Below, piece after piece: positions 8,031-16,646 of a DNA stretch of 64,000 bases. Both the position numbers and the translations under genes were made by a program. The first letter of the stretch is position 1. Each line of letters begins with the position of its first letter. This DNA is from Amycolatopsis solani (lineage in GTDB: Bacteria; Actinomycetota; Actinomycetes; Mycobacteriales; Pseudonocardiaceae). The notes beneath the pieces are model-generated. The model saw only the letters and a list, made by a program, of their open reading frames with translations. It ran no database searches and had not been told where the DNA came from. Location of the stretch: positions 558,001-622,000 of the forward strand of contig NZ_JAWQJT010000002.1 in the NCBI RefSeq assembly GCF_033441515.1. Direction: 5' to 3'.

Positions 8031-8294
8031 GCCGCCGAAAAAGTAACCCCGGGATGTCGGTCTTGTAAAGCGGGACCCGGACGCACCTCGGTCCCGCGGT
8101 CCGGTTTCCGGCGGCGCCGCGCCCCGGCGCGTCCACTGAACCGTACTGAACAGCCGAATGCGTTGTCCGGCAACGGGTGTGGTGATCGCGCTGCGCTACC
8201 GCGGCGCGCCGGTCGATGCCGCCGTTGGGGTGGATTCCGTGAATCCCGTTCAAGATCGCCCCGGCGGCTCGGCGGGTGCATGGCCAAGTGACTA

Positions 8295-8308
8295 TGGGAG
8301 CGCTCTCA
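8295..8308. promoter_or_regulatory. CebR/CelR-type operator, distal copy
   Basis: TGGGAGCGCTCTCA is identical to the LPMO/AGE box. It is 369 bp from the CBM2/Cip1-like start and 247 bp from the start of the AfsA-containing operon, so it may be a looping partner of the proximal box or may act on the plus-strand operon. Confidence 0.65.
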
Positions 8309-8554
8309 ACCACTGTCGAGGCCGAGTTCGAGTCCTCTGTGGAACGGATGGGCGCGTGCCCGCGTCGAAGGCCTCGTGGCCGAAACCCCAGCCGGACCCC
8401 CGGCGATGCGCCCGGCGCGGCGGAAACCCTTGTTGCGGGCTCAACATCTCGGAAATCACACGGTCCCGGCACCGGTGACGCCCTGGGCCCCCGCCGTCAC
8501 GCTGGGGTACTGTCTTCCGTGTGCACCAGTACTCCGAACCGCACTGGGTGAACG

Positions 8555-10003
8555 ATGAGCCGACAGGTCAAGCCAGGGAGTAAGCCGTACCGTGCACAAC
8601 TGCGCGACCGGCTGGCCGCCTTGGGTTTCCCCGAAGCGGAGATCCCGGCCCGGGTGGCGGAGAACCTGGTGGTCGAATGCGGGATTCCGCCGCGCACCGC
8701 GTGGCGGCTGGCGTCCGAGCTTTCGCTCGACGTCGCGGCGCACCACTACAACGCCGCGACCGGCGATCCCCGCGCGGGCATGCGCGGCACCCGCATCTGG
8801 GAGTACGAGCAGTGGCCCGAACGCGGTGTCCGGCCGACGGTCGCGGCCCTGCGGGTGCTGGCCGGGGTGTACGGCACCAGCTGGAAATCGCTGCTGGGCC
8901 TGCGAGATCTCGAGCAACTGCCGGCCAAGGACCTCGCCGAGTACCACGCCGGCGAGGAACCGGCGGTGCCGCCGCCCGTGCCCGCGCCGCCCGCTCTCGC
9001 CGTCCCGCGTGGCGAAGCCCGGCCCGACGAGGAAATCGGGGCAAGCGCACTCGATGACGCGATTCTGCTCACGAGCACCAACGTCGACGACGTCCAGCTC
9101 GACGACCTGTGGGCGGACCTGGACTTCCTCGGCGGCGCCTACACCCGCACCGCGCCCGACGCGATCCTCGGCCAGCTCTCGGTCATCGACGAGCGGACTT
9201 CGGCGCTGCTGAAGGGCAGGCAGCGGCCGAAGCAGACACAGGACCTGCTGCTCGTCGGAGCGAAGTGCGCGGCGATGATGGCGTGGATCGCCGGCGACCT
9301 CGGCCGGTACCGCCTCTCCCGCCAGCTGAACTCCGCGGCCTGGCTCTACACCCAGTACGCCGACGACTTCCTGGCCCGGCGCTGGGTGCGCACGTCGCAG
9401 GCCCGCGTGGCGTTCTGGTCGGGCAACGGCATCGAGTCCGCGCGGCTGGCCGCCGACGGGCTGAACTACCAGGCAGGCGGGCGCCTCACCGACGCGCCGC
9501 TGATCCTCGCCGAAGCCCGCGGCTGGTCGTCGGTGCAGGCCGAGCCGCAGGTGCTGGAGGCGATCGCGCGCTGGACCAGCATCGAGGACCCCGACGTCGG
9601 GGCCGGCGGTGAGGACCAGTTCTTCAACATCACGAAGGACCGGCGGCACTACATGGCCGGGACGTCGCTGCTGTCGGTCGGGCAGGCGTCCGCCGCGCTG
9701 CGCGAGTTCACGACCGCCCGCGAGGCCTACGAGAAGCTTTCACTGGAACACCGCTGGGAGGCCATGGACCCGATGATCCGGATCGACACGGGCCGCGCGC
9801 ACCTGAGGCTCGGCGACCTCGACGGCGCCGCCGCGCAGGTGGAGCCGGTGCTGGCCGCGAACGTCGGCAAGCAGCCGGACATGGTGCACGCGATGCTGAA
9901 GGTGCTGGCGACCGAACTGACCGACCCACGCTGGCGCGCGACGGCGACCGCGCGGAACCTCGCCGAGTCGGTCCTGGACGCCCACGCTTCGGCGCGGCCG
10001 TGA
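8555..10003 (+). CDS. TPR-containing regulator-like protein, first gene of the AfsA operon
   Basis: 482 residues from ATG 8555. The N-terminal about 110 residues are helical and Arg-rich (LRDRLAALGFPEAEIPARVA, then LASELSLDVAAHHYNAATGD) and resemble the degenerate HTH region of actinobacterial regulator-like proteins. A Pro/Ala linker (about 140-160) follows, then a long helical region with repeated Ala-rich pairs (LLLVGAKCAAMMAWIAGDLG, SVGQASAALREFTTAREAYE, GRAHLRLGDLDGAAAQVEPV) typical of TPR-type signalling domains. I infer a pathway-specific regulator, perhaps sensing a small molecule or peptide, but no ligand can be named. Its stop overlaps the GTG start of the AfsA-like gene (GTGA), so the two are translationally coupled. 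Confidence 0.65.
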   Translation: MSRQVKPGSKPYRAQLRDRLAALGFPEAEIPARVAENLVVECGIPPRTAWRLASELSLDVAAHHYNAATGDPRAGMRGTRIWEYEQWPERGVRPTVAALRVLAGVYGTSWKSLLGLRDLEQLPAKDLAEYHAGEEPAVPPPVPAPPALAVPRGEARPDEEIGASALDDAILLTSTNVDDVQLDDLWADLDFLGGAYTRTAPDAILGQLSVIDERTSALLKGRQRPKQTQDLLLVGAKCAAMMAWIAGDLGRYRLSRQLNSAAWLYTQYADDFLARRWVRTSQARVAFWSGNGIESARLAADGLNYQAGGRLTDAPLILAEARGWSSVQAEPQVLEAIARWTSIEDPDVGAGGEDQFFNITKDRRHYMAGTSLLSVGQASAALREFTTAREAYEKLSLEHRWEAMDPMIRIDTGRAHLRLGDLDGAAAQVEPVLAANVGKQPDMVHAMLKVLATELTDPRWRATATARNLAESVLDAHASARP

Positions 10004-10833
10004 CGGGCGACCCGACGCGGGCGGAGGTGTCCCCGGTGGTCCCGGGCACCGCGAACGAGGAAACCTGGGCCCGTGACGGCCACACCCGCCGGGACGTGGT
10101 GGTGGTCGCCGACCGCTTCGCGCGGTTCGCCCGCGGCGACCGCGTGCTTACCGTGTCCGGCCTGCTGGCCCTGCTCGCCGCGGGCGACCCCGGCGACGGC
10201 CCCGAAGCCGACGGCGGCCACTGGGTCGTCCACCTCGGCCAGGGCATCGACGCGACCGACCACGACCTGCTCGAAGCGGCGCGTGAGAAGAGCGGGGTCA
10301 CCGTGACCTTCGCCGACCCGGAGGCGTTCCGGCGCGTCCGGGAGCGCTCGGTGCTCGTGCACAAGGACCGGTCCGAGAACGTCCTGCTGGCGGGCGTGCA
10401 CAGCCCGTCGGCCGGGCACTGCCGGGCCGAGCTGCGGATCCACCGCGACAACGAGCTCATCCTCGACCACCACACCGGCGAGCACGTGCAGGGCATCGTG
10501 ATCGTCGAGGCGATGCGCCAGATCTGCATCGCCCAGTTCGAGACCGCGATCCGGCCCGGCCTGGCGACCGCCGCGTACGCGGGCGTCTGGAAGCGGATCG
10601 ACCTGTCCTTCCAGGACTTCCTGTTCCCGCTCCCGGCCACCGTCGAGTCGCTCATCGAGGAGTCCGACCTCGGCCGGGAGACCAACCTGAAGTTCCGCGC
10701 CACCACGGCGGTGCGCCAGCAGGGGCGCACCGTGGCCACCGCCGGCATCGAGTACTCGATGATCGCGCAGGGGCGCATCGACACGCTGGAACGCCGCAAG
10801 GCCGACCAGGCCACGCGCACCTACCTCGGCTGA
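10000..10833 (+). CDS. AfsA-type hotdog-domain protein (A-factor biosynthesis family)
   Basis: 277 residues from GTG 10000, overlapping the upstream stop by 4 bp. The C-terminal part (about 110-270) has the AfsA hotdog signature: SVLVHKDRSENVLLAGV, then RIHRDNELILDHHTGEHVQG, IVIVEAMRQICIAQFE and LSFQDFLFPLPATVE. The first 100 residues are not clearly a second hotdog domain, whereas classical AfsA has two, so this is a single-domain variant. AfsA joins a beta-ketoacyl chain from ACP to dihydroxyacetone phosphate to start gamma-butyrolactone signals. The HAD phosphatase-like and reductase genes immediately downstream fit the later dephosphorylation and reduction steps. Whether this protein is catalytic is not proven by sequence. 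Confidence 0.8.
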   Translation: MTGDPTRAEVSPVVPGTANEETWARDGHTRRDVVVVADRFARFARGDRVLTVSGLLALLAAGDPGDGPEADGGHWVVHLGQGIDATDHDLLEAAREKSGVTVTFADPEAFRRVRERSVLVHKDRSENVLLAGVHSPSAGHCRAELRIHRDNELILDHHTGEHVQGIVIVEAMRQICIAQFETAIRPGLATAAYAGVWKRIDLSFQDFLFPLPATVESLIEESDLGRETNLKFRATTAVRQQGRTVATAGIEYSMIAQGRIDTLERRKADQATRTYLG

Positions 10834-10868
10834 GCCGAAACCCACTCCGGAAGGGAAACCACACCACG

Positions 10869-11672
10869 ATGTCCGAAGAGCCGGACCGTTCGGCGTCCTT
10901 CGCCCAGGGACTGAAACTCATCCAGCAGCTCGGCGGGGTGGACCGGCCGGCCGTGCTGGACCTGTTCGAGAGCATCGGCGAGGCCGAGTTCGGCGAGCAG
11001 TGCGTCGGGTTCATCTACGGCGACGTCTACCACCGGCCCGGTCTCGAGCTCCCGGAGCGGCAGCTGACGACCGTCGCCGCGCTGACCGCGCTCGGCTACG
11101 CCGGCTCGCAGCTGCAGTTCCACGCCAAGGCCGCGCTCAACGTCGGCTGCACCCGCCGTCAGCTGGTCGAGGCGGTCATCCACGTCAGCTCGTTCGCCGG
11201 GTTCCCCGCCACGCTCAACGCGCTCACGGCGCTCAAGGCGGCGTTCGAGGGCCTGCCGGCCGACGAGCCGTCGCCCGAGCCCGCCGACGTGCCGTGGGCG
11301 GGCATCGAAGACCGCTACGAGCGCGGCCTGGCCGCGATGAAGGCGGTCGACGGCGAAGCGGGCGAGAAGGTCGCGGTCGCGCTGGCCGACATCGCGCCCG
11401 ACCTGGCCACCTACATCATCGAGTTCACCTTCGGCGAGGTCTACACCCGGCCGGGCCTGAGCCTGCGCCACCGCGAGCTCGTCACGATCGCCGCGTGCGT
11501 CGCGCTGGGCACCGCGCTGCCGCAGCTGAAGGTGCACATCCACGGGCTGCTGAACGTCGGCGGCACCGAGAAGGAGGCCGTCGAGACCGTGCTGCACCTG
11601 GCGTTCTACTGCGGCTTCCCGGCCGCGCTCAACGCGATCGGCGCCGCGCGGGAAGTGTTCGCCCAGCGATGA
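10869..11672 (+). CDS. Duplicated carboxymuconolactone decarboxylase (CMD/AhpD-like) family protein
   Basis: 267 residues, start ATG 10869 after GGAAGGGAAACC. Two tandem CMD domains are visible. The first (about 45-125) has IYGDVYHRPGLELPERQLTT and NVGCTRRQLVEAVIHVSSFA; the second (about 165-265) has FTFGEVYTRPGLSLRHRELV and NVGGTEKEAVETVLHLAFYC. The CxxC pair of peroxidase-active AhpD proteins is absent, so a decarboxylase-, lactonase- or tautomerase-like role is more likely than peroxide reduction. The gene lies third in the AfsA-containing operon, and its stop overlaps the next ATG. A role on a lactone or butenolide intermediate is a reasonable inference only. Confidence 0.85.
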   Translation: MSEEPDRSASFAQGLKLIQQLGGVDRPAVLDLFESIGEAEFGEQCVGFIYGDVYHRPGLELPERQLTTVAALTALGYAGSQLQFHAKAALNVGCTRRQLVEAVIHVSSFAGFPATLNALTALKAAFEGLPADEPSPEPADVPWAGIEDRYERGLAAMKAVDGEAGEKVAVALADIAPDLATYIIEFTFGEVYTRPGLSLRHRELVTIAACVALGTALPQLKVHIHGLLNVGGTEKEAVETVLHLAFYCGFPAALNAIGAAREVFAQR

Positions 11673-12367
11673 CCTTCGAAAAGCTGCGCGTCGTCGCGCT
11701 CGACTGCGACGGCGTGCTCATCGACGACACCTACCTGGCCATGATCGCCCGGTTCGTCACCGACCACGGCGGGGTCTACGACGCCGCGGCCGAGCGGGAC
11801 GTGATCGGGCTGCGCGACATCGTCGTCGCCGAGAAGGTCACCGCGCTCTGCGGCCTCGACCAGCCGGCCGAGGAAACGCTCAAGCAGCTGTGGGCGGCGC
11901 GGCAGGAGTACCTGGCCGAGCACCCGATCCGCGTCGCCGAAGGAGCGCGGGACGGCCTGGAAGCGCTCTCAAAACTCCCCGTGCGGCTGGTCTGCTACGG
12001 CGGCCGGACCCGCGAGCACACCTTCGACCGGTACCTCGGCGACTTCGTCGACCTGCTCGACCCCGCCGTGCCGTACGTGAGCATCAACGAGCACCGCCCC
12101 GGCGTCGACCACATCACCCGGACCGTCCTCGGGGTGGGCTTCGACGAGATCGTGTTCGTCGACGACGTCAGCCGCGTGGCCGAGGACGCCCGCGCGCACG
12201 GCGCCGGGTTCATCGGGTTCCCGTCGAGTCCCGCGCACGCGCGGCAGCGGGAGTTCATGGCGGGCCACGGGGTCCGGCACTTCGCGGCGTCACTCGCCGA
12301 ATTGACGCCCGAACTCGTGGAGATCGTCGACGCGGAGCTCGCGACTTCGACACACTGGCTTCGTTGA
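11669..12367 (+). CDS. HAD-superfamily hydrolase (predicted phosphatase)
   Basis: 232 residues, ATG 11669 overlapping the upstream TGA. HAD motif I is LDCDGVLIDDTYL (nucleophile Asp and acid Asp spaced DxD), a motif II-like turn is VCYGGRTREHTFDRY, and motif IV is EIVFVDDVSRVAEDARAHG; a helical cap lies between motifs I and II (about 25-90). The protein is of phosphoglycolate-phosphatase size. In this operon it is positioned to remove the phosphate from a DHAP-derived AfsA product, which is inference. The gene contains an intragenic TGGAAGCGCTCTCA at 11958-11971 that resembles the nearby CebR box but is probably fortuitous. Confidence 0.85.
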   Translation: MTFEKLRVVALDCDGVLIDDTYLAMIARFVTDHGGVYDAAAERDVIGLRDIVVAEKVTALCGLDQPAEETLKQLWAARQEYLAEHPIRVAEGARDGLEALSKLPVRLVCYGGRTREHTFDRYLGDFVDLLDPAVPYVSINEHRPGVDHITRTVLGVGFDEIVFVDDVSRVAEDARAHGAGFIGFPSSPAHARQREFMAGHGVRHFAASLAELTPELVEIVDAELATSTHWLR

Positions 12368-12393
12368 GGAGTCCCCGCACCCTTGGAGCCGCC

Positions 12394-13395
12394 GTGAAGT
12401 ACTTTTCCCTGCCCCGTCCCGGCGCCGGGCTCGTCCTGGGCGAGCGCGACGTGCCCGAGCCCGGCCCCGGGCAGGTCCTGGTCCGGCTGCGCGGGTGGGC
12501 GGTCAACGCCCGCGACCTGATGATCGTCAAGGGGTTCTACCCGAAGCCGGTGAAGCCGGACGTCGTGCCGCTGTCCGACGGCGCGGGCGAGGTCGTCGCG
12601 GTCGGCGACGGCGTGCGCGCCTGGACCACCGGCGACCGCGTGGCCGCGACCTACTTCCCGGACTGGCTGTCCGGGCCCGGCACACCCGAGAAGACCGCCG
12701 ACGACCTGGCGGGCACGCTCGACGGTGTGCTCGCCGAGTACGCCGTCTTCGCCGAGGACGCGCTCGTCGGCGTCCCGGCGCACCTCGACTACGCCGAAGC
12801 CGCGACGCTGCCCAGCGCCGGCGTCACGGCGTGGCGCGCGGTCGTCGAAGAAGGCGGGCTCGTGCCCGGCCAGACCGTGCTCACCCTGGGCAGCGGCGGC
12901 CTGTCGACGTTCGCGCTGCAGTTCGCCGCGCTCGGCGGCGCGCACGTCGTGTCGACGTCCAGCTCGGACGAGAAGCTCGAGCGGCTGCGCGAGCTGGGTG
13001 CCGCCCGGACGCTCAACCACGCGACGACGCCGGAGTGGGGCGCCGCGGTGGCCGAGCTGACCGGCGGCGGCGTCGACCACGTCGTCGACGTGGGCGGCGG
13101 CGGCACGATCGGCCAGTCGATGATCGCCGCCCGCTACGGCGGGCACGTCAGCGTCGCCGGCGTCCTGACCCACGAGGGCGGGGCCGACCCGATCCTCGTG
13201 CTGGTCAAGCAGCTGACCCTGCGCGGCCTCACCAACGCTTCCCGCGAGACGTTCCAGGCGATGAACCGGGCGATCGAGCACACCGGGCTCCGGCCCGTGA
13301 TCGACCGCCGGTACGCCTTCGACGAGGTCGAAGAGGCGCTCAAGCACCTCGAGTCCGGCAGCCACGTCGGGAAGGTCGTGCTCGAAAGCGCCTGA
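12394..13395 (+). CDS. NAD(P)-dependent alcohol dehydrogenase/quinone-reductase-like oxidoreductase
   Basis: 333 residues from GTG 12394 behind a TTGGAG motif, 26 bp after the HAD gene. It is a medium-chain dehydrogenase/reductase: an N-terminal GroES-like part (VLVRLRGWAVNARDLMIVKG, VPLSDGAGEVVAVGDGVRAW), a Rossmann motif VLTLGSGGLSTFALQFAA, and a cofactor region VVSTSSSDEKLERLRELGAA. The GVDHVVDVGGGGTIGQSM and LRGLTNASRETFQAMNRAIE stretches are typical of the zinc-free, NADPH-using branch. In the AfsA operon it could reduce an enone or keto intermediate, as BprA does in the A-factor pathway although BprA belongs to a different family. It ends the operon; a long hairpin follows at 13605. Confidence 0.88.
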   Translation: MKYFSLPRPGAGLVLGERDVPEPGPGQVLVRLRGWAVNARDLMIVKGFYPKPVKPDVVPLSDGAGEVVAVGDGVRAWTTGDRVAATYFPDWLSGPGTPEKTADDLAGTLDGVLAEYAVFAEDALVGVPAHLDYAEAATLPSAGVTAWRAVVEEGGLVPGQTVLTLGSGGLSTFALQFAALGGAHVVSTSSSDEKLERLRELGAARTLNHATTPEWGAAVAELTGGGVDHVVDVGGGGTIGQSMIAARYGGHVSVAGVLTHEGGADPILVLVKQLTLRGLTNASRETFQAMNRAIEHTGLRPVIDRRYAFDEVEEALKHLESGSHVGKVVLESA

Positions 13396-13604
13396 GCGGC
13401 CCTCGGTCCCGGGTAACTTTTGCCGTCCCGGCTGGGTATATCCGTACCCCGTCCGCTCCTTTTCGCAGGTCAGCGGGGGTGGGTTCGGGGGAAAAAGTCG
13501 CTTTTCGACAGGAATGGCGGCCGCTGACGGCACCGGGGAGAGTGGTGGATACCAGGACATCGCTCGAGCAGGCTGCGGCTGCTCGGGCGGACCGTCCGGG
13601 ACTG

Positions 13605-13669
13605 GGGGCGCGGGGAGGGGGTTTCAACCGCCTGGGGGTGGGTTGAAACCCCCTTCCCGCCCGCGCCCC
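13605..13669. terminator. Long GC-rich hairpin between converging genes
   Basis: GGGGGTTTCAACC at 13617-13629 pairs with GGTTGAAACCCCC at 13641-13653. Outside it, GGGGCGCGGGGA pairs with CCCGCCCGCGCCCC through small bulges. The combined stem is roughly 25 bp with a loop of about 11 nt. It lies 15 bp before the end of the xyloglucanase gene, in the 288-bp gap between it and the converging oxidoreductase gene, so it probably terminates both; there is no U-tract. I see nothing else recognisable in 13396-13604. Confidence 0.75.
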
Positions 13670-13683
13670 GCACCGGCCCGAAG

Positions 13684-16395
13684 TCACGTCGTGCAGGCCC
13701 GCCCGTTGAGCGAGATCGTGGCCGGGGCGCGGTTGGCCGTGCCGGAGCTGCCGGTGAAGCCGAACTCGGCGCTGCCGCCCGCGGGGATCGTCTTGTTCCA
13801 GCCCGCGTCCACCGCCGTGACCGCCGCGCCGGTCTGGGTGACCTGAGCGTTCCACGCCTGTGTCACGCGCTGGCCGTCCGCGAACGTCCACGCCACCGTC
13901 CAGCCCGTGACCGCCGCGGCGCCGGTGTTGCCCACCTTCACCGAGGCCTGGAACCCGCCCTGCCACTGGTTCGTGACGGTGTAGGCCGCCGTGCAGGAGC
14001 CGGACGGCACCGGCGTGGTCGTCGTCGGGGGAGTGGTGGTCGTGGGAGTGGTCGTGGTGGTCGGCGGCGGCTCGGTGCCGCCGGAGTCGCCCACGATCAC
14101 GCCGCGCCCGTTCGTGCCCACGTAGACCCGCCCGTACACCCGCGGATCGCCGCTGAGCGCCGCCCCGATGTTGCCGTACTGGTGCCGGTCGTCGTTGATC
14201 CGCGTCCACGACGCGCCCGCGTCGTCCGAGCGGAAGATCCCGCGCACCCCGCCGATCTTCGCAATGGTGTATAACGACGCATACGTCCGGCCGGAGGCGG
14301 CCTTGCCGAACCCGATGTTGTCGGCTTCGGCGACCCCGCTCAGCTTCGTGAAGGACGCACCGGAGTCGGTCGAGTGCCAGAGGCCGTACGCCGTGCCGGA
14401 GCCGCCGGCGAGCCAGACGTCGCCCGCCACCCCCGGCATCGCCTTGAAGTGCGCGGAGCCGGCGGGCAGCCCGGTGGCCGCGGTCGCGGTGAAGCTCGCG
14501 CCGCCGTCGGTGCTGAAGTAGAACTTCCCGGCGGCGAACCCGTAGAACCGCTTGGGGTCGACGCGGTCGGACTCCACGACCGCGCCGGCCGGGATGCCCG
14601 CGGACGCCGTCCAGGACGAGCCGAAGCCCGCCGAGTAGCTCACCGCGGTGCCGTCCGGGCTCCACACGAACCGGCTGCCGTCGGCGGCCGCGGCCACGGT
14701 GCCGCCGCTCGCGCCGCCGGCGGGCTCCGCGCCCTGGAACCAGTTCTTGCCGCCGTCGGTGGAGAAGGCGATCCGGTTGTCGTTCGGCCGGGCGCTCCGG
14801 TCCAGTGTGCCGGCGCGGACGATCGTCGCCGGGTTCAGCTCGGCGTAGTCGAGGCTGGTGGTCGTGGTGAAGACCGGCTGGGTGTACATGGTGGCCGGGA
14901 CGGCGTCGAGGCTGTCGTGCCGGAACCCGCCGATGTCGCCGAGCCCGGACAGCAGGGGAGCGCCCGACGGCGGGCTGATCAGGTCGAGCACCGCGGTCTC
15001 TTCGAGGCCGCCGACGACCGGCTTCAGCGTGATCTTCCCGCCGCTGTCCCACTTCGTGAGGTCGCTCGTCCCGTAGATCGTCGCGCCGGTCCCGTAGAGG
15101 AAGTGGTTCGAGTCGAAGGGATCGATCTCGGCGGACTCGGTCATCCAGCCGAGCTTCGGTGACGGCACCGGGGGAGCGGGCTGGACGCCGAAGGTCAGCC
15201 ACGGCACCGCGGAGATGTCCTGCGTGTACCGCAGCGACCGGTCGGGGTAGCTCGTGAAGTCCCAGATCCGCGTCCAGGTGGCGCCGCCGTCGGTGCTGCG
15301 GAAGAAGATCACGTCCGGCCACCACGACACCTGCGTGGCGACCATGAGGGTGCCCGGGTGCTGCCGGTCGATCGTGAGGCCGCTGTAGCCGAAGTAGTCG
15401 TCGGTGCTGTCGGACGGGATCGGGCTGATCCGCGTCCAGGTGCCGGTCTTGGTGGCGTACTTCCAGACGTCGCCCTTCGCACCGTCGTACGGGCCGCCGG
15501 TGTCGCTGGTCGCGAGGTAGAGGTAGCCGCCGACCGGGTCGAGGACACCCTTGTGCGCCAGGTATCCCGTGGGCTGGCCGGCCGGCCGGGCCCAGGTCGC
15601 GCCGCCGTCGGTGCTGCGGTAGACGGTGTTCTGCTTGTCCGCGACGCCGGCGTAGATCGTCTGCGTGGTGCTGCCGCGCGTGCCGGTCGTGGGGTCGAAC
15701 GTCACCCAGGTGACGCCCTCGTTGTCGCTGGAGTAGCCCGACGGGTCGCTCGGGTCGGGCGCGTAGTTGCCGGGGTTGGGGAAGCTGGTCACCTTCGCCC
15801 AGGTGACGCCGGAGTCGGTGCTGCGCCAGAGCCCGTTGCCGCTGGGGGCGCCGAGGTACAGGACGCTGTCGCGGTTCGGGTCGATCGCCAGCCGCTCGCC
15901 CATGCCGCGCCCGGGCATGTTGCCGCCGAGCTTGAACGGCAGCGCCGCCGCCTGCCACGTGGCGCCGCGGTCGGCCGAGCGCAGGACGGCGCCGTTGTTC
16001 GGGTCCCAGCTGTTGGTGTACATGCCCGCGGCGACGTACACCCGGTTCGGGTCGACGGCATCGGTGGCGAGGCTGACGACGCCGTTGTGGCCCCAGTCGG
16101 TCCAGCCGACCGAGTCCAGCAGCGGGAGCCAGCGGCCGGTCGAGGGGTTCCAGCGGTACGCGCCGCCGATGTCGGTGCGGGCGTAGACGAGCCCGGGCTC
16201 GGTCTGGTTGAAGACGATGCCGGGGACGAACCCGCCGCCGCCGATCTCGGCGTTGCGCCAGGTGTAGGCCGCCGCCGCGGCGGGGGCGGCCGGCACGCCC
16301 GCGGTGATCGCGACGGCGGTGGGCAGGAGCAAGGCCAGCGCGGCCGCGAGGACCCGGCTTGCCCTGGGTGCACTGGGGGAACGCAGTCGTCTCAC
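13684..16395 (-). CDS. Secreted GH74 xyloglucanase with C-terminal CBM2
   Basis: 903 residues from the GTG at 16395, preceded by GGAGG with a 5-nt spacer; a longer frame exists but would translate through the operator. A signal peptide (VRRLRSPSAPRASRVLAAAL to APAAAAA) precedes a two-lobed seven-bladed beta-propeller with many Asp-box-like repeats (STDGGATWTRIW, STDSGASFTKL, SDDAGASWTRI). The candidate catalytic Asp residues lie in VYARTDIGGAYRWNPSTGRW and in ESAEIDPFDSNHFLYGTGAT, as in GH74. A Thr/Pro linker and a CBM2 (CTAAYTVTNQWQGGFQASVK to the end) follow. The enzyme cleaves the beta-1,4-glucan backbone of xyloglucan outside the cell. The operator TGGGAGCGCTTCCA is 18 bp upstream of the start. 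Confidence 0.95.
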   Translation of the reverse strand: MRRLRSPSAPRASRVLAAALALLLPTAVAITAGVPAAPAAAAAYTWRNAEIGGGGFVPGIVFNQTEPGLVYARTDIGGAYRWNPSTGRWLPLLDSVGWTDWGHNGVVSLATDAVDPNRVYVAAGMYTNSWDPNNGAVLRSADRGATWQAAALPFKLGGNMPGRGMGERLAIDPNRDSVLYLGAPSGNGLWRSTDSGVTWAKVTSFPNPGNYAPDPSDPSGYSSDNEGVTWVTFDPTTGTRGSTTQTIYAGVADKQNTVYRSTDGGATWARPAGQPTGYLAHKGVLDPVGGYLYLATSDTGGPYDGAKGDVWKYATKTGTWTRISPIPSDSTDDYFGYSGLTIDRQHPGTLMVATQVSWWPDVIFFRSTDGGATWTRIWDFTSYPDRSLRYTQDISAVPWLTFGVQPAPPVPSPKLGWMTESAEIDPFDSNHFLYGTGATIYGTSDLTKWDSGGKITLKPVVGGLEETAVLDLISPPSGAPLLSGLGDIGGFRHDSLDAVPATMYTQPVFTTTTSLDYAELNPATIVRAGTLDRSARPNDNRIAFSTDGGKNWFQGAEPAGGASGGTVAAAADGSRFVWSPDGTAVSYSAGFGSSWTASAGIPAGAVVESDRVDPKRFYGFAAGKFYFSTDGGASFTATAATGLPAGSAHFKAMPGVAGDVWLAGGSGTAYGLWHSTDSGASFTKLSGVAEADNIGFGKAASGRTYASLYTIAKIGGVRGIFRSDDAGASWTRINDDRHQYGNIGAALSGDPRVYGRVYVGTNGRGVIVGDSGGTEPPPTTTTTPTTTTPPTTTTPVPSGSCTAAYTVTNQWQGGFQASVKVGNTGAAAVTGWTVAWTFADGQRVTQAWNAQVTQTGAAVTAVDAGWNKTIPAGGSAEFGFTGSSGTANRAPATISLNGRACTT

Positions 16396-16412
16396 GTCGG
16401 CCTCCACCACTC

Positions 16413-16426
16413 TGGGAGCGCTTCCA
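16413..16426. promoter_or_regulatory. CebR/CelR-type operator
   Basis: TGGGAGCGCTTCCA lies 18 bp upstream of the GTG start of the GH74 gene, identical to the box near the CBM2/Cip1-like gene. Its closeness to the start codon fits a repressor that blocks transcription elongation or initiation. Confidence 0.8.
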
Positions 16427-16646
16427 GGTGGAAGGTAAACGAGCCGCCGGAACGTTGTAAAGCGTTCGATGATTTCTTCGCCCGCGACTGTCCACAGTGG
16501 ATTTGAGAGCACTTTGAGCGTGTCACGTATGTGAACGTCGATCAGGTTTCTGAATTGTTATCGGTCAGCGTCTTGTCGGGCTTTTTCCGGCGTGTGAGTG
16601 TGGTGCCCGCTGGCTGGACTGGACCTACGAAAGAGGCGACCCGGCA

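Larger units (their letters stand above)
7927..8554. other. 628-bp intergenic region with two operator boxes
   Basis: No convincing gene is visible here: all open frames are GC-skew artefacts without a good ribosome-binding site. The region contains two CebR-type boxes (8017-8030 and 8295-8308) and must carry the promoters of both the CBM2/Cip1-like gene on the minus strand and the regulator operon on the plus strand. The AT-richer stretch GCCGAAAAAGTAAC follows the first box. Confidence 0.6.

Noticed and set aside
8318..8336. tRNA T-arm-like GAGTTCGAGTCCTC
   Set aside because: No matching acceptor stem, anticodon arm or CCA end could be assembled around it.
11958..11971. CebR-type operator inside the HAD gene
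   Set aside because: TGGAAGCGCTCTCA is within a coding region, differs at two positions from the consensus and has no promoter nearby; chance or a weak decoy is likelier.
13340..16495. A 1051-residue minus-strand frame over the GH74 gene
   Set aside because: It is in another frame of the same strand as the clear GH74-CBM2 gene and is Arg/Pro/His-rich with no fold motif.
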